Part shown: one piece after another, positions 1 to 10,233 of the stretch
How the letters are laid out: each line of letters opens with the position of its first letter
Position numbering within the stretch: position 1 is the stretch's first letter
Source of the DNA: Adineta ricciae
Taxonomy: Eukaryota; Rotifera; Eurotatoria; Adinetida; Adinetidae
Reading direction: 5' to 3'
Assembly: GCA_905250025.1 (NCBI GenBank)
Contig: CAJNOJ010000185.1
Coordinates: 1-64,000 of the forward strand
DNA: 64,000 nt
Program-made: the position numbers and the translations under genes
Notes under the pieces: model-generated
What the model saw: only the letters and a program-made list of their open reading frames with translations
Databases searched by the model: none
What the model was told of the DNA's origin: nothing

Positions 1-1425
1 CGATGCACAAACATTGGAACGAAACTCACATCGCTCCTTCACGGTCACTGCAACAAGCTCGGATTGAATTTCAACGAGAAGGTGCAAATCGTCAAGAGCG
101 CCGGTGACAAGAAGGCCACTGAGTTCACATACAAACTCCCATGCAACAAGGCTCATCACGATACTGTCATCAAATCGTTGAAGGAGACATGCAAGGAGAA
201 GGACTTGACAGACACAGCCACAAACGAGAATCAACCGGATGAGGATGACTCGAGCTCAAGCTCTGAAAGTGCTGAGAAGAAGCCAGCAACCGCTGCTCCA
301 GCTAAGCCCGCAACAGCTGCTCCAGCTAAGCCAGCAACAGCTGCTCCACCAAAGAAAGTTACATCGAAATCAGGCAAGACTGTCAAACCAAGCAAACCCG
401 CTCAAGTTGACTGCGACAAGGACCACCAGATCAAGGTTGAGAACGATGGCTCACTCACAGGTACCATCCGTGTTGGAGGTTGCCATGCTAGTCGTTTCGC
501 ACGTCGTCCTAGCCGATGCACAAACATTGGAACGAAACTCACATCGCTCCTTCACGGTCACTGCAACAAGCTCGGATTGAATTTCAACGAGAAGGTGCAA
601 ATCGTCAAGAGCGCCGGTGACAAGAAGGCCACTGAGTTCACATACAAACTCCCATGCAACAAGGCTCATCACGATACTGTCATCAAATCGTTGAAGGAGA
701 CATGCAAGGAGAAGGACTTGACAGATACAGCCACAAACGAGAATCAACCGGATGAGGATGACTCGAGCTCAAGCTCTGAAAGTGCTGAGAAGAAACCAGC
801 AACCGCTGCTCCAGCTAAGCCCGCAACAGCTGCACCAGCTAAGCCAGCAACAGCTGCACCAGCTAAGCCAACAGCTGCTCCACCAAAGAAAGTCACAAAG
901 AAATCAGGCAAGACTGTTAAACCAAGCAAACCCGCGCAAGTTGACTGCGACAAGGACCACCAGATCAAGGTTGAGAACGACGGATCCCTCACAGGTACCA
1001 TCCGTCTCGGAGGCTGCCGTGCAAGTCGTTTCGCTCGTCGCCCTGGTCGATGCACAAACATTGGAACGAAACTCACATCGCTCCTTCACGGTCACTGCAA
1101 CAAGCTCGGATTGAATTTCAACGAGAAGGTGCAAATCGTCAAGAGCGCCGGTGACAAGAAGGCCACTGAGTTCACATACAAACTCCCATGCAACAAGGCT
1201 CATCACGATACTGTCATCAAATCGTTGAAGGAGACATGCAAGGAGAAGGACTTGACAGACACAGCCACAAACGAGAATCAACCGGATGAGGATGACTCGA
1301 GCTCTAGCTCCGAAAGTGTGGAGAAGAAACACAGTACGGCGAAGACAGTAACTGGAAAGAAAGAGACAGGTAAGAAGAAGTCGGCAGCACAGAGCGCTGA
1401 TGTGTGCGATACTGGATTGTTTTAA
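1..1425 (+). CDS. Modular Ala/Pro/Lys-rich repeat protein, 5' end outside window
   Basis: The reading frame is open from base 1 to a TAA at 1423-1425, so the true start lies upstream; TTG at 64 is only a repeat start. The product consists of repeated modules beginning at 64, 577 and 1111, with periods of 513 and 534 bp. The 21-bp difference is one extra Ala-Pro-Ala-Lys-Pro-type unit. Each full module has an alpha/beta-looking segment, an acidic serine run (DDSSSSSES), a PAKPATA linker and a basic Cys-containing stretch, with six cysteines per period (VDCDKD, GGC, RCTN, GHCNK, LPCNK, ETCKE). The last module diverges after the serine run and ends in a Lys-rich tail. The modules are almost identical at DNA level, which implies recent amplification or gene conversion. 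The globular part aligns with the last large exon of the gene at 4270-5993 (shared KLGL start, DKK turn). No function is recognised; a secreted structural or matrix protein is a guess. Confidence 0.8.
   Translation, partial: RCTNIGTKLTSLLHGHCNKLGLNFNEKVQIVKSAGDKKATEFTYKLPCNKAHHDTVIKSLKETCKEKDLTDTATNENQPDEDDSSSSSESAEKKPATAAPAKPATAAPAKPATAAPPKKVTSKSGKTVKPSKPAQVDCDKDHQIKVENDGSLTGTIRVGGCHASRFARRPSRCTNIGTKLTSLLHGHCNKLGLNFNEKVQIVKSAGDKKATEFTYKLPCNKAHHDTVIKSLKETCKEKDLTDTATNENQPDEDDSSSSSESAEKKPATAAPAKPATAAPAKPATAAPAKPTAAPPKKVTKKSGKTVKPSKPAQVDCDKDHQIKVENDGSLTGTIRLGGCRASRFARRPGRCTNIGTKLTSLLHGHCNKLGLNFNEKVQIVKSAGDKKATEFTYKLPCNKAHHDTVIKSLKETCKEKDLTDTATNENQPDEDDSSSSSESVEKKHSTAKTVTGKKETGKKKSAAQSADVCDTGLF
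64..1120 (+). repeat. Coding tandem repeat, periods 513 and 534 bp
   Basis: The string TTGAATTTCAACGAG recurs at 64, 577 and 1111, and the sequence between occurrences is nearly identical apart from scattered synonymous changes and one 21-bp unit in the Pro/Ala linker. This is a long-unit coding tandem repeat and could be collapsed or expanded in an assembly. Confidence 0.9.
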
Positions 1426-4269
1426 GTGCGATTTGTAGTCGGGAACCTGATTTTGTTTTGTAGTGTGTGAGATTTAGATAGCATTCGTGAAAGTGGTGGT
1501 GTTAGTGATAGGTGGAAAGTATGGGTGTTGTGTGCGGAAACGTTCACAATTCAGTGTGATTTCTTTTATGAGATGTGCGGTTTTCGATGGGTGAAGGTGT
1601 AGGTTGGACCTCCATGGAGGCCCTTTAGTTGAATGACGCGAGAAGCGCGATTCGTTTGAGATGATTGAGTTTGTGGAATTAGTCTATTCTCCGGCGTCGT
1701 TGACGGTAACGCGGCTAGCTTGTCGTGAGTTATGAGAAAAATGTTTGTTTACGCATTTTTCATGTATTGTCGGTATCAGCATAATGGGAGCTGCGTTTTT
1801 GGCAGCGAGCTCTTGATTGACTGAAAGGGGTCTTGCATCGGGAATGATTGCTTTTAGTTGATCTGTTGGAAGGTTTGTATAGCTGTGTGAACATTCTCGA
1901 GTGAGTTGTTGGAGTCGGTGATGGACAGTGTAGGACTTGCGATGAGACGATTTCTAAGCGAATGAACGTAGTATTATGTGGTTGGTATCGTTTTTTTTTC
2001 TGTTGCGTTTGAGGATGATAAGTAGACGCGTGTAATATTGTCGGAAGAAAATAGTGTTTTTGCGTGACGTTTTTGTGTGAGTGTGATTTTAATCTGACTG
2101 TTGAGTATTGTTGAATTCGGAAGAATGGATGTCAGAATATGTTGTGCATAGGTACTGTAGTATGGTAGTTTAGCCTATTGGATAGTTAGGAATGCGTTAA
2201 TGAATCGTGACTTTACGCATTGGAAGCGATGCCTACGGAGTTCGAGCACTTCGAGATTTTGTGCTAAGTCCGCGGTTCAAAAGCGGCATTGCTTGACGAT
2301 GTTGTGGGTGTGTAGCGGTGCTGTCTATGAATGGAGGGTGTTGTTTGCCCGTGCAGACTCTATATAGAACGATATTGCAGCCTGGAAAAGGATGTAATTT
2401 TTTTAACATAGTTTTTTCCACAAATTATCGATTGATCTTCGTGCTAGCGAAATTTGTAACTAAAAGAATGTATTACCCTCACCGGGATGACTTATAATTC
2501 GGCGACGTGGAAGCCTGACTCACATTCAGACTACAACTCAAACTTTTTCTCAAAGACAAGAAAACAAACAAAATTCACTAATTTTTATCGAACGTCTTCT
2601 TCGTCGCTCGGATATAAGAATCATATAACGACTACGAGCGTGGTGAGCTTATACTGTGGATCTGAAAGATGTATGACATAGAGAATACGTAGATCGATGT
2701 GAAGATAGCACGACCGGAGCTGTCACGAAGAAATAAAGAACCATCTAGGATTTTCTACATGAACAAATCTCGTCCATAAAAATAAGTTCGTTCGGTGCAG
2801 AGTGAAATTCTACATCAGGTGAAATCATTTTTCTGGATGAGACATGTTCTTAGGAATAAACTTGGCGAGTGATCAATTAGTTAAACATCGGATTCTAGTT
2901 GAGACTTATGTGAATGTCAAAAGTGCTTCGGATAGGAGTAAGGCGTACCGTAATGACCGCGCCTCAAAATCATCATTGCAGCTCTTTCCGATGAGTACGA
3001 TCTTTCGTGAGCTGTTTTTCCATGAGTTTTTGCCCAAGTCGCTGTAACAACAAACTGGTTGAGTAATTAACCGCTGCACACGGTGTCATGTTTATTGAGT
3101 ACTCTACATGACCAGAATGTGCCTATGTCACAATAAGACACGCGCTTATATAGAGAAGAGGATATATATATATATATGAACCGGTGAAAGTATGATATAG
3201 AGGTGAGAGAATAGAGAACAGCAAGTTATAAACGCTATCATTATTGTTACAGTCAGGGAATCCCATTCTGTGATCGATCAAATAGAATATCTGATTTCAA
3301 AACTGTTGCTAGACAGCCTTCTCGGGCGATCAAGTCCATATAATAGAAAGCAGCTAAATATAATTCTCACCAAGCGCGTCGCAATTGACTTGACTTTCGT
3401 CGCTGGAGTCGAATGCCGATTTCGTGATCAGCAATGCTATTAGATTTGATAGAATCCTTGGATATTATAGGGTTCGACTAAATTTCACCATTTGATCGCT
3501 ATTTGGGCGATACTGAAAAGAAACAAGCACTTACTCCGACGCTAAAACCGCTTCGCGCACTTCAACATCTTTTCTAGAAAATCAAGGCCTCTCTAAAATA
3601 TTTTCCAGTCTCGCTCCAAAACTAGATCCCTGTGACCCCTTATCCATTTCCAGTATAGATGGAAAAGGACGAATTTTCGAAGCCAGAACTTACCCACTGC
3701 GTAGAAAATATCTACCAAACCCGCTTTTTACACTACGTTTTTCAACAGCTGCGACCCTCTTCGAAACAGTTTTTCACTAAAACAGTCGTCTAGTAAAAAG
3801 CTAATTCCAGCCAACACATTCTCATAAGCACTGAGTCATCTACTCCATGCGTTCGATATATTTTCCAAAAAGGAATCTCCTATTCTGCCTATTTCTTTAC
3901 GTTCCCGGTCAGTCCTATCCACACTAGAGCCAACTTCTATTCTGAATTCATCATATCTCGCTCAATCATTACTATATTCAGCTGAGCAGAACGTTCGCCC
4001 GTATATTACTGAGCCTGTGGGTGTGACGATGAAGACAACCGCGACCGAAACTTTTTCTCAACACACTATCAGGCTTCTGCTGCGATATTCTTCAGGCTCA
4101 CCTATCCATAAAATTCCACCCTACTACATCCATTCCTTGACAATTCATAACAGACAGAGACGCACACCGCACCACATTCACAACAACTACGAAATAAATT
4201 ACATATAATTTGATTACCACACACGAAGTACTTCCACATAGCCAAAATAATTTCATTTCCCATTTTAAG
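1426..4269. other. Spacer of 2.8 kb without a supported gene
   Basis: I see no coding frame with convincing composition or splice structure. Short ORFs at 2233-2421, 2487-2681, 2844-3047 and 4017-4208 lack recognisable motifs. A short TA run lies near 3166-3178. The first half presumably contains the 3' UTR of the repeat-protein gene. The upstream exon or exons of the next gene may lie here (for example around 4017-4060), but I could not place them. Confidence 0.6.
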
Positions 4270-5993
4270 TAAAATCCGCCGCCACGACCAAGGCTGCCCA
4301 ACCAACCCATCAGTCGGCTGCACCACACGCCACTACCAAGGCCGCTGGAACTGCTAAGCCAGTGAAAACAAGTGAGTTTCCACCAATACCACCACTAGCA
4401 GCTGACTATTCCTTCTTTCAGCCAAAAAAGCCGGAGGCAAAGACGATTCCTCGAGCGAAAGCGGAGAGAAGAAGTCCAGCAAACACCCTAAACCAGCCGG
4501 AACTACCAAAGGTGCTCAACCAAGCCATGAATCAGCTGCACCACATGCCACGACCAAGGCTGCCCAACCAAGCCATGAATCAGCTGCACCACACGCCACT
4601 ACCAAGGCCGCTGGAACTGCTAAGCCAGTGAAAACAAGTGAGTTTCCACCAATACCACCACTAGCAGCTGACTATTCCTTCNCAGCCACGAAGGGAACAT
4701 CGGGACCAAAACCAAGTAAGCGAGGACTTAGTGGGATTCTGAAGCAGTGAACTTTGCGTTTCTTCCAGCCAAACATGTTGACGATAGTAGTTCCGATTCT
4801 GACGAACACCAACATGGAAGCCGTAAACCACGTCCATCAGGTGTGACCAAGGGAACCAAAGCTCCTGGTGCAACCAAGGCAACAAAGGCTCCAGCCACCA
4901 AAGGACCAGTTGCCAATGGTACAGCCACCAAGGGACCCGTTGGCACTAAGGCACCAGCTACGAAAGGCACATCGGGACCAAAACCAAGTAAGCGACGACT
5001 TAGTGGCATTCTGAAGCAGTGAACTTTGCGTTTCTTCTAGCCAAGCATGTTGACGATAGTAGTTCAGATTCTGATGAACACCAACATGGAAGCCGTAAAC
5101 CACGTCCATCAGGTGTGACCAAGGGAACCAAGGCTCCAGGTGCAACGAAGGGAACAAAAGCTCCAGCCACTAAGAGGCCAGCTCTGACAAAGGCGCCAGC
5201 CACGAAGGGACCAGTTGGAACTAAGGCTCCAGGCAGTAAAACGCCAGGTTCTACTAAAGCTGCACCAGGCACAAAGGCGGTGAAGAAAACGCGAAAGCCA
5301 TCGGACGGTGGAGGAAAGACTGGTTTTCCACAGCGTAGTTCGGAGTCTGACTCGTGTAAGTTGGAATGGAGAGTTGTAGGTATCGCATAGGCTGTATGGA
5401 ATGCATTTTAGCGGATTGGTCATCATCATCTGAAGAAGATAAACCAAAACCCACACGAAAGACCCATGTGACGAAGCGCCGTACGGGCCATGTTGTGCGA
5501 GTAGGACGTAATTAGGCGTTGGGATTTATATGCTTTTCTTTTGTTTTGAAGATTTTGTCGACATCAGCTGATGTTCCATACAGTAAAGATGGTCGATTCG
5601 ATTCAGCTTGTGCCAAATGTGCCCTACGTAAAATTAGTTCCACATTGTTGTTGGAAGGTGTAACTTTGGAACAAATTTCCAGTCGACTCTGTGGACGATT
5701 CCCTCAAAATTTCAAATATATTTTAGCAGCTGAGATTCGCAAATTCCAAAAACTTGGTCTTAAGTTTATTGACATTGTCAATATCTCGACCGATAAGAAA
5801 AATAACTTAATCATTGATTTCGATATTATTGTTGATCCAAAATACAATGGAGCAATTCGTAGCGCTTTGCGACGTGCTGTTGTTTCGGTTGATGTACGTT
5901 TATCTTACATTGGGATAAATCTGATTGAACATTAATACTTGTCTCTTTCGCTTTTAGCTTCAACGTGTATTCAAATATCAAGAACGCTATTAA
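4270..5993 (+). CDS. Thr/Ala/Pro/Lys-rich protein with tandemly duplicated exons and a C-terminal globular domain
   Basis: Exons read by eye: about 4270-4371 (5' end uncertain), 4422-4637, 4686-4715, 4769-4987, 5041-5355, 5412-5500, 5552-5893 and 5958-5993. All introns are 48-64 nt GT-AG. Early junctions are phase 1 and rejoin as a Thr codon (A|CC). The early exons encode ATTKAA/APHATT and TKAP/ATKG repeats with an acidic serine motif (DDSSSDSDE). The 5552-5893 exon is a non-repetitive domain of about 115 residues with two helical-looking segments and a strand pair (FIDIVNIS ... LIIDFDIIVD), resembling the module in the first gene of the window. The last junction replaces an alternative read-through ending at 5935. 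The first exon and signal sequence were not found. The protein is probably extracellular or structural; function unknown. Confidence 0.65.
4372..5040 (+). repeat. Tandemly duplicated exon-plus-intron units
   Basis: Two unit types are duplicated in tandem. Type 1 is an exon ending in ...TAKPVKT plus the intron starting GTGAGTTTCCACC (4372-4421 and 4638-4685). Type 2 is an exon ending in ...TSGPKPT plus the intron starting GTAAGCGA (4716-4768 and 4988-5040). Intron copies are nearly identical, so whole exon-intron units were copied. The unit between them carries an N at 4682 in what would be its splice acceptor. Confidence 0.85.
4682..4682. other. Single-N assembly join inside the exon array
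   Basis: One ambiguous base lies between intron-like sequence on the left (...ATTCCTTC) and CAGCCACGAAGG on the right. The right side also matches exon-internal sequence elsewhere in the gene (near 5203), so this could be a contig join that dropped part of a repeated exon rather than a real acceptor. The 30-bp exon at 4686-4715 should be treated as suspect. Confidence 0.6.
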
Positions 5994-6434
5994 ACAATGA
6001 ACTTAGAATTTTCGTTTTCTCTCGTTTGAATTTTTCCTCGGCTTCTTGTCTTTATTGATCTCCGAGAGGAAATAAAGTGAAAACTCTTATTCAAATCTGG
6101 TTTCGTCTTCAGACATTTTCGCTTTGAAGATCAGTAACATCATAGTGAAAATTATTTAAGAGGAAGATTAGCTGATTGCTGATTACGTGGATGGAAGTGT
6201 ATGTCGGCACTTTAAAAGAAATATAAATGATATAAAACATATATATCATCTTTTTCTGTTGAACAGAAAGAATTGATTCATTCCCAAAAGTATTCGAGAG
6301 GGAAAAAAACTCATGTTGATTAAATAATTCTCATTTGATAGTAAACAGATTTGATCATTGAATAATTAAAGAGTATAGAAGAACAAGAAGAGATAAGATT
6401 CTTCTTTTTTTGATATATTTCTCTTTTCACAACG
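5994..6434. other. AT-rich intergenic spacer
   Basis: No gene is seen. An AATAAA-type polyadenylation signal at 6070-6075 would serve the upstream gene. Confidence 0.5.
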
Positions 6435-7600
6435 ATGATCAGCAGTGGACCAACTAGTCATTTCATGAATAAATCGCAATTAAATGTATTCAAGTTGAAA
6501 AATTTCACAATCAATGACGATCAAAATTTGTTAACCATCTTTGAAACAATTCGTATTTTATCATCGATATGTTGTGTATTGGGTATTTTAGGAAATTTAG
6601 CATTGATTTATATCATTTTTAAAACATCATTTCGTCATGTAAGTTATGGACTGTTGATTGGTACAGTTGCATTTTTCGATTGTATTCGTTTATTTTCCTC
6701 AATATTCTATTATTTTCTATTTGCCAATGTCGTTCCTTTAAATTTATTCACGAAATTTATTTATATCGCAACTGATCGTTATCCAATATTTGTTGTTAAC
6801 TGGTGCAAAGTAAATAAATTCTATCTGAATAGAAAAAAAAACACAACACAATTTTCGATTTTCTTTTCAATCAGGTTTTAATGGCAATTGAGCGTCTCCT
6901 CACTGTTCGTTATTGGGAACATCATACGCATCTAGATTGGCGTTCGAAGCATAAACGCAAACAACATCGTCAATTCATAATTTTGATTGTTTTCATTTTA
7001 ATTTCAGCACTTGTAAGTCAATATCCATATTATTTCACTCAACGATATAAATCTATTGAAATTAATTATAATTATTTTATGGTTGTTATGAAAACAAATG
7101 AAAAATATCTTTTTGGATTTATAAGATTTCACGAGAATTTATTTCGAATTATTTCACTTTTGATTCTTGATACTTCATTACCTATCGCAAGTATTTTATT
7201 AGTAAATATTCTTTTGTTGAGAGAAATTCGTCGATTACCATTATCCTTACAAGTCAAAGTTAAAGAATCGATTGGAATTTTACTTTTTTTAACGATTCTT
7301 TCCATTGCAATTCTTCCGCGAGCATTTCTCACTTTTTATATTTGTCTCAAATTTGATCGAAATGAACTTTTCCATAAGAATTATTCGATCCTTTTCTACA
7401 TTTGTTTAGGTTTGTTAACAAATTCATTTCTTTCCGCAGAATTTTCTTTCTTTTCTGTCTCTCTCTCTCTCTTTTCAATAGGATTTGAATACTTTAATCA
7501 CGCAATAACTGGTTATGCATGTTTTCTTCAATCAGCATTACTTCGTAGTGAATTGAAAAATATGATTTGGACAAGATACATTGCACCACAAATGCATTAA
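6435..7600 (+). CDS. Seven-transmembrane, rhodopsin-like G-protein-coupled receptor
   Basis: Three exons, 6435-6809, 6875-7409 and 7482-7600, sum to 1029 nt and encode 342 residues, joined by GT-AG introns of 65 and 72 nt. The product is mostly hydrophobic helices. Helix 1 contains GILGNLALIYI, carrying the GN of class A receptors. The end of helix 3 reads AIERLLTVRYW, an ER variant of the DRY motif. Helix 7 runs through CLGFEYFNHAITGYACF and is followed by a short basic tail. The canonical NPxxY is not evident. The second intron contains a CT microsatellite polypyrimidine tract. It is a divergent orphan receptor of the kind expanded in rotifers; the ligand is unknown. A decayed copy of its 3' end lies at 13.2 kb. 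Confidence 0.75.
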
Positions 7601-7741
7601 AACAAACAAAACTTCACTCTTTCTCTTCTTTTTATTTTGCATTTCAATCGAATTTTCTGATTTTATAAATTGCATAATATATAACTAAACTGTCAATTTC
7701 TGTACATTCTGACAAGTGAAACGACGGATATTTTTGTTTTG

Positions 7742-8140
7742 TTATGGATTCCATGGAAGTAATGGTTGTCCGTTTCCATCAGGAAATGCATTTGTTAAAA
7801 TTCTAATCCAATCAACTAACCACCAAATACCAAATCCACCAAGAGTTAACATTTTAAAAATGGCACCAGCTATATATCCACCATTTCCAACGCTTAAATA
7901 ATACCAATCAGCACCGAAAAGTCCAAGAAAAAATGAAAGAAGAAAAGATGCTAATTGAGATTTTTGTTCATAATTACAATAATTTGTTTGATCCTTTGAA
8001 TTGATCCAACCACGATCACATTTGCAATCAAATTCAGTTTCATTAACAGTTGAAATCGATTGTCCATGATTACAAATACCATTTGTTTCTGCAGAGAATT
8101 TAATTAAAATAAATAAAGATAAAAGAATGAATAAATTCAT
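7742..8140 (-). CDS. TM2-domain membrane protein with signal peptide
   Basis: The start is the Met of MNLFILLSLFILIKFS, a good signal peptide; the open frame extends upstream to 8206 without a signal-like start. After cleavage there is a small Cys-rich, EGF-like stretch (CNHG ... CKCDRGW ... YCNYEQ). It is followed by a TM2 domain: two membrane helices with FLGLFGADWYYL and GGFGIWWLVDWIRIL, matching the family pattern of a G-x-x-G-A-x-x-F/Y-Y-L turn and a final W-W-x-x-D. The total is 132 residues. It is convergent with the GPCR (141 bp between stop codons). Animal TM2 proteins are small membrane proteins of poorly defined role. A partial, decayed copy is at 13364-13498. Confidence 0.85.
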   Translation of the reverse strand: MNLFILLSLFILIKFSAETNGICNHGQSISTVNETEFDCKCDRGWINSKDQTNYCNYEQKSQLASFLLSFFLGLFGADWYYLSVGNGGYIAGAIFKMLTLGGFGIWWLVDWIRILTNAFPDGNGQPLLPWNP

Positions 8141-8192
8141 CTCGTTTTCTTTTTTTTTTATTCTGCTTAAAATTCTCTCGTTTTGAACTCTC

Positions 8193-8200
8193 CTTATATA
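8193..8200 (-). promoter_or_regulatory. Putative TATA box of the TM2-domain gene
   Basis: On the minus strand the sequence reads TATATAAG 53-60 bp before the chosen start codon at 8140, a normal TATA-to-ATG distance for a short 5' UTR. It also argues against the upstream in-frame start at 8206. Confidence 0.4.
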
Positions 8201-8206
8201 GATCAT

Positions 8207-8695
8207 CTCTTATCCTTGACGATGGTCATCTGCATGAACAAATTTACCTTTTTTTAAGTTAATTCAATTCATTTGCATGATTATATTTTTTTTTTCAAGA
8301 AACAAATTTAGACCTTCATCTTTGCATATTCCTCATTTAAATTATTTTCATATTGAGTAAGATTATTGAAATCTTAAACATGATGTTTTCGATAAAGAAG
8401 CGACATCTGTTCGAAACAAATTTTATTCGTTATTTGAAGAGAACCATTTATCGATCAATCTATGTTAATTGATTTACATCAGACTGTCTCAATTTGGAAG
8501 AGAAAAACTGATGAAATTAATTGAAAGAGAATATCTTCAATGTCATCTTGATGATTAACAACAAAATACAAAAATATCTTCAAGAAAATAGACATTTTCT
8601 TCTCTTTTTTCTCATGAAGAAAATCAACTGAATTCACATTTTTCTACTTGTGATATTTATTTAGGTTGCAGAAAAAAAACTGATAAGACTCTATA
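8207..8695. other. Divergent intergenic region
   Basis: AT-rich spacer between the divergent TM2 and zinc-finger genes. No ORF or RNA gene is seen; promoters for both are expected here. Confidence 0.5.
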
Positions 8696-10232
8696 ATGAA
8701 TGGTCATCCGTCCGGTTCTCCACAATGTAATCAATGTAGAAAGATTGTGTCAGAAAATGATATTCATAATTGTATACTCAATTGTCGATCAGCAACAATT
8801 AATGAATCTTTTGAGACAAATCCATCAAGTCAAACGAAGATTTGTCCATTTTGTCGTAAATTTGTTGAAGATTTATTTTCACATTGTCAAACTTGTTTAT
8901 CTGATGAAGAAAAAGATGATTCAGTATTTCAAACACCAAGAGGTCAATCACCTATTCAAGTTTGTTAAATATTTTTATTGATGAAATGAACAAAAAATTC
9001 GAAAGACATTTTCTCTATAGATAAACGAAATTGTTTTCGTAGATAAAACGAATTCAAATCAAAAACGATGTATCTTATGTTCACAATATATCAATGAATA
9101 TGATTTTGAAAAACATTGTCGTGATTGTTTAAATAACAATGTCACACAACAACAACAACATCATTTAACAGTAAATTTTCTCATTTCTTCTTTCGGTTTT
9201 ACTCAAATTTAAAGATTCGATGAAATAGAATGAACAGAAATCATTACAAACAACAATAGAATCAATAAACAAAACACCAATCGAAGAAGATCATTCAGTA
9301 AAAGTAATAAACTGAATATTTACAAATCTTTTCTCAAATCAATTTGTTCATAGACAAATCTTGTCATTAAAAAATGTATTTTATGTTCACAAAATATTGA
9401 TGAAAATGATTTCGTTGTTCATATGACAATTTGTTCATCGAATCAATTACAAGTTAGTTTTTGTTTCGTTATTTCTTACTTTTCCATTCTTTTTTTTTTA
9501 TTCAGAACAATTCAAATAATGAAAATGAGAAACAATGCGCTTTATATTCGAATTTTATTAATGAATCTGAAGATATTTCTTCTTGTTCGATCGATCAAAA
9601 TAATTCGAAAGTATAATTTTTCATTTCAATGTCAATGATTTCTAAGTTGAATTTCTTAAGATTGAATATTCCGATGTGATTCCAAAAGCAAAAGAAACAA
9701 AACCTAAAATAAATCCAACAACATTCAATTCATCAAACTATGTAAATTCGCATTTGAATCTCAGATCATCTTCAAATCGTATTTTTTTTTAAATATAAAT
9801 TCTCTTTTAGGTTAATATAAATACTTCTGATGCATCATTGAATGAAGTTAAACCGAAGAAAAGAGATTGTATTTTATGTTTCAAAGCAATTAATATCGAA
9901 GATTATGAAAATCATGTTTCATTATGTTTGAATCGAAATGAACAACTTTTGAATATAAAATGCTTTTCATGGTAAATAGAAAAACAAGATTTCATCTTAA
10001 AATTGATTTTATTTTTAGTAATCGTTCGAAAGAAAATGATAATGATATATTTTATATGATATCATGTGATTATAATCATCAATATTGTTTGATCTGTCTT
10101 CAAAAATCATTGAAAGAATTTGCTCTTAATCGTGAAAAACCTGTTTGTTGTAAAAATAAATGTGATTATGAATTATCTCGTCATGATATTTCATCGATTC
10201 CACTCGAACGTCGTTGGTATGATCGACTTCTC
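8696..10232 (+). CDS. Multi-exon zinc-finger protein ending in a RING/RBR-like domain, 3' truncated at a contig join
   Basis: Eight exons: 8696-8959, 9021-9170, 9238-9303, 9354-9452, 9506-9610, 9661-9741, 9811-9971 and 10019-10232. All but the last junction are phase 0. Successive exons encode variants of one short finger, C-x2-C-x(11-13)-H-x3-C: CNQC, CPFC, CILCSQYINEYDFEKHC, CILCSQNIDENDFVVH and CILCFKAINIEDYENH, with a decayed version in 9506-9610. The last exon completes CFSC and continues with MISCDYNHQYCLICL then CCKNKC, a C-x2-C...C-x-H-x2-C-x2-C arrangement like RING1 of RBR ubiquitin ligases. The frame hits an N at 10233 and then repeat-element sequence, so the rest of the RBR module is missing. 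A ubiquitin-ligase role is inferred from this partial domain. Confidence 0.7.
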
Positions 10233-10233
10233 N

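Noticed and set aside
239..1332. ORFs on both strands overlapping the first repeat gene (e.g. 239-580, 752-1114, minus 744-1076, minus 904-1332)
   Set aside because: They repeat with the same period as the main frame and have Gln/Arg- or Ala/Gly-biased compositions expected of out-of-frame reads of a low-complexity gene.
5519..5935. Independent 138-residue gene starting at 5519
   Set aside because: Its first 11 codons are intron sequence; the 51-nt GT-AG intron at 5501-5551 joins the frame in phase to the upstream exons, and a further intron changes its end.
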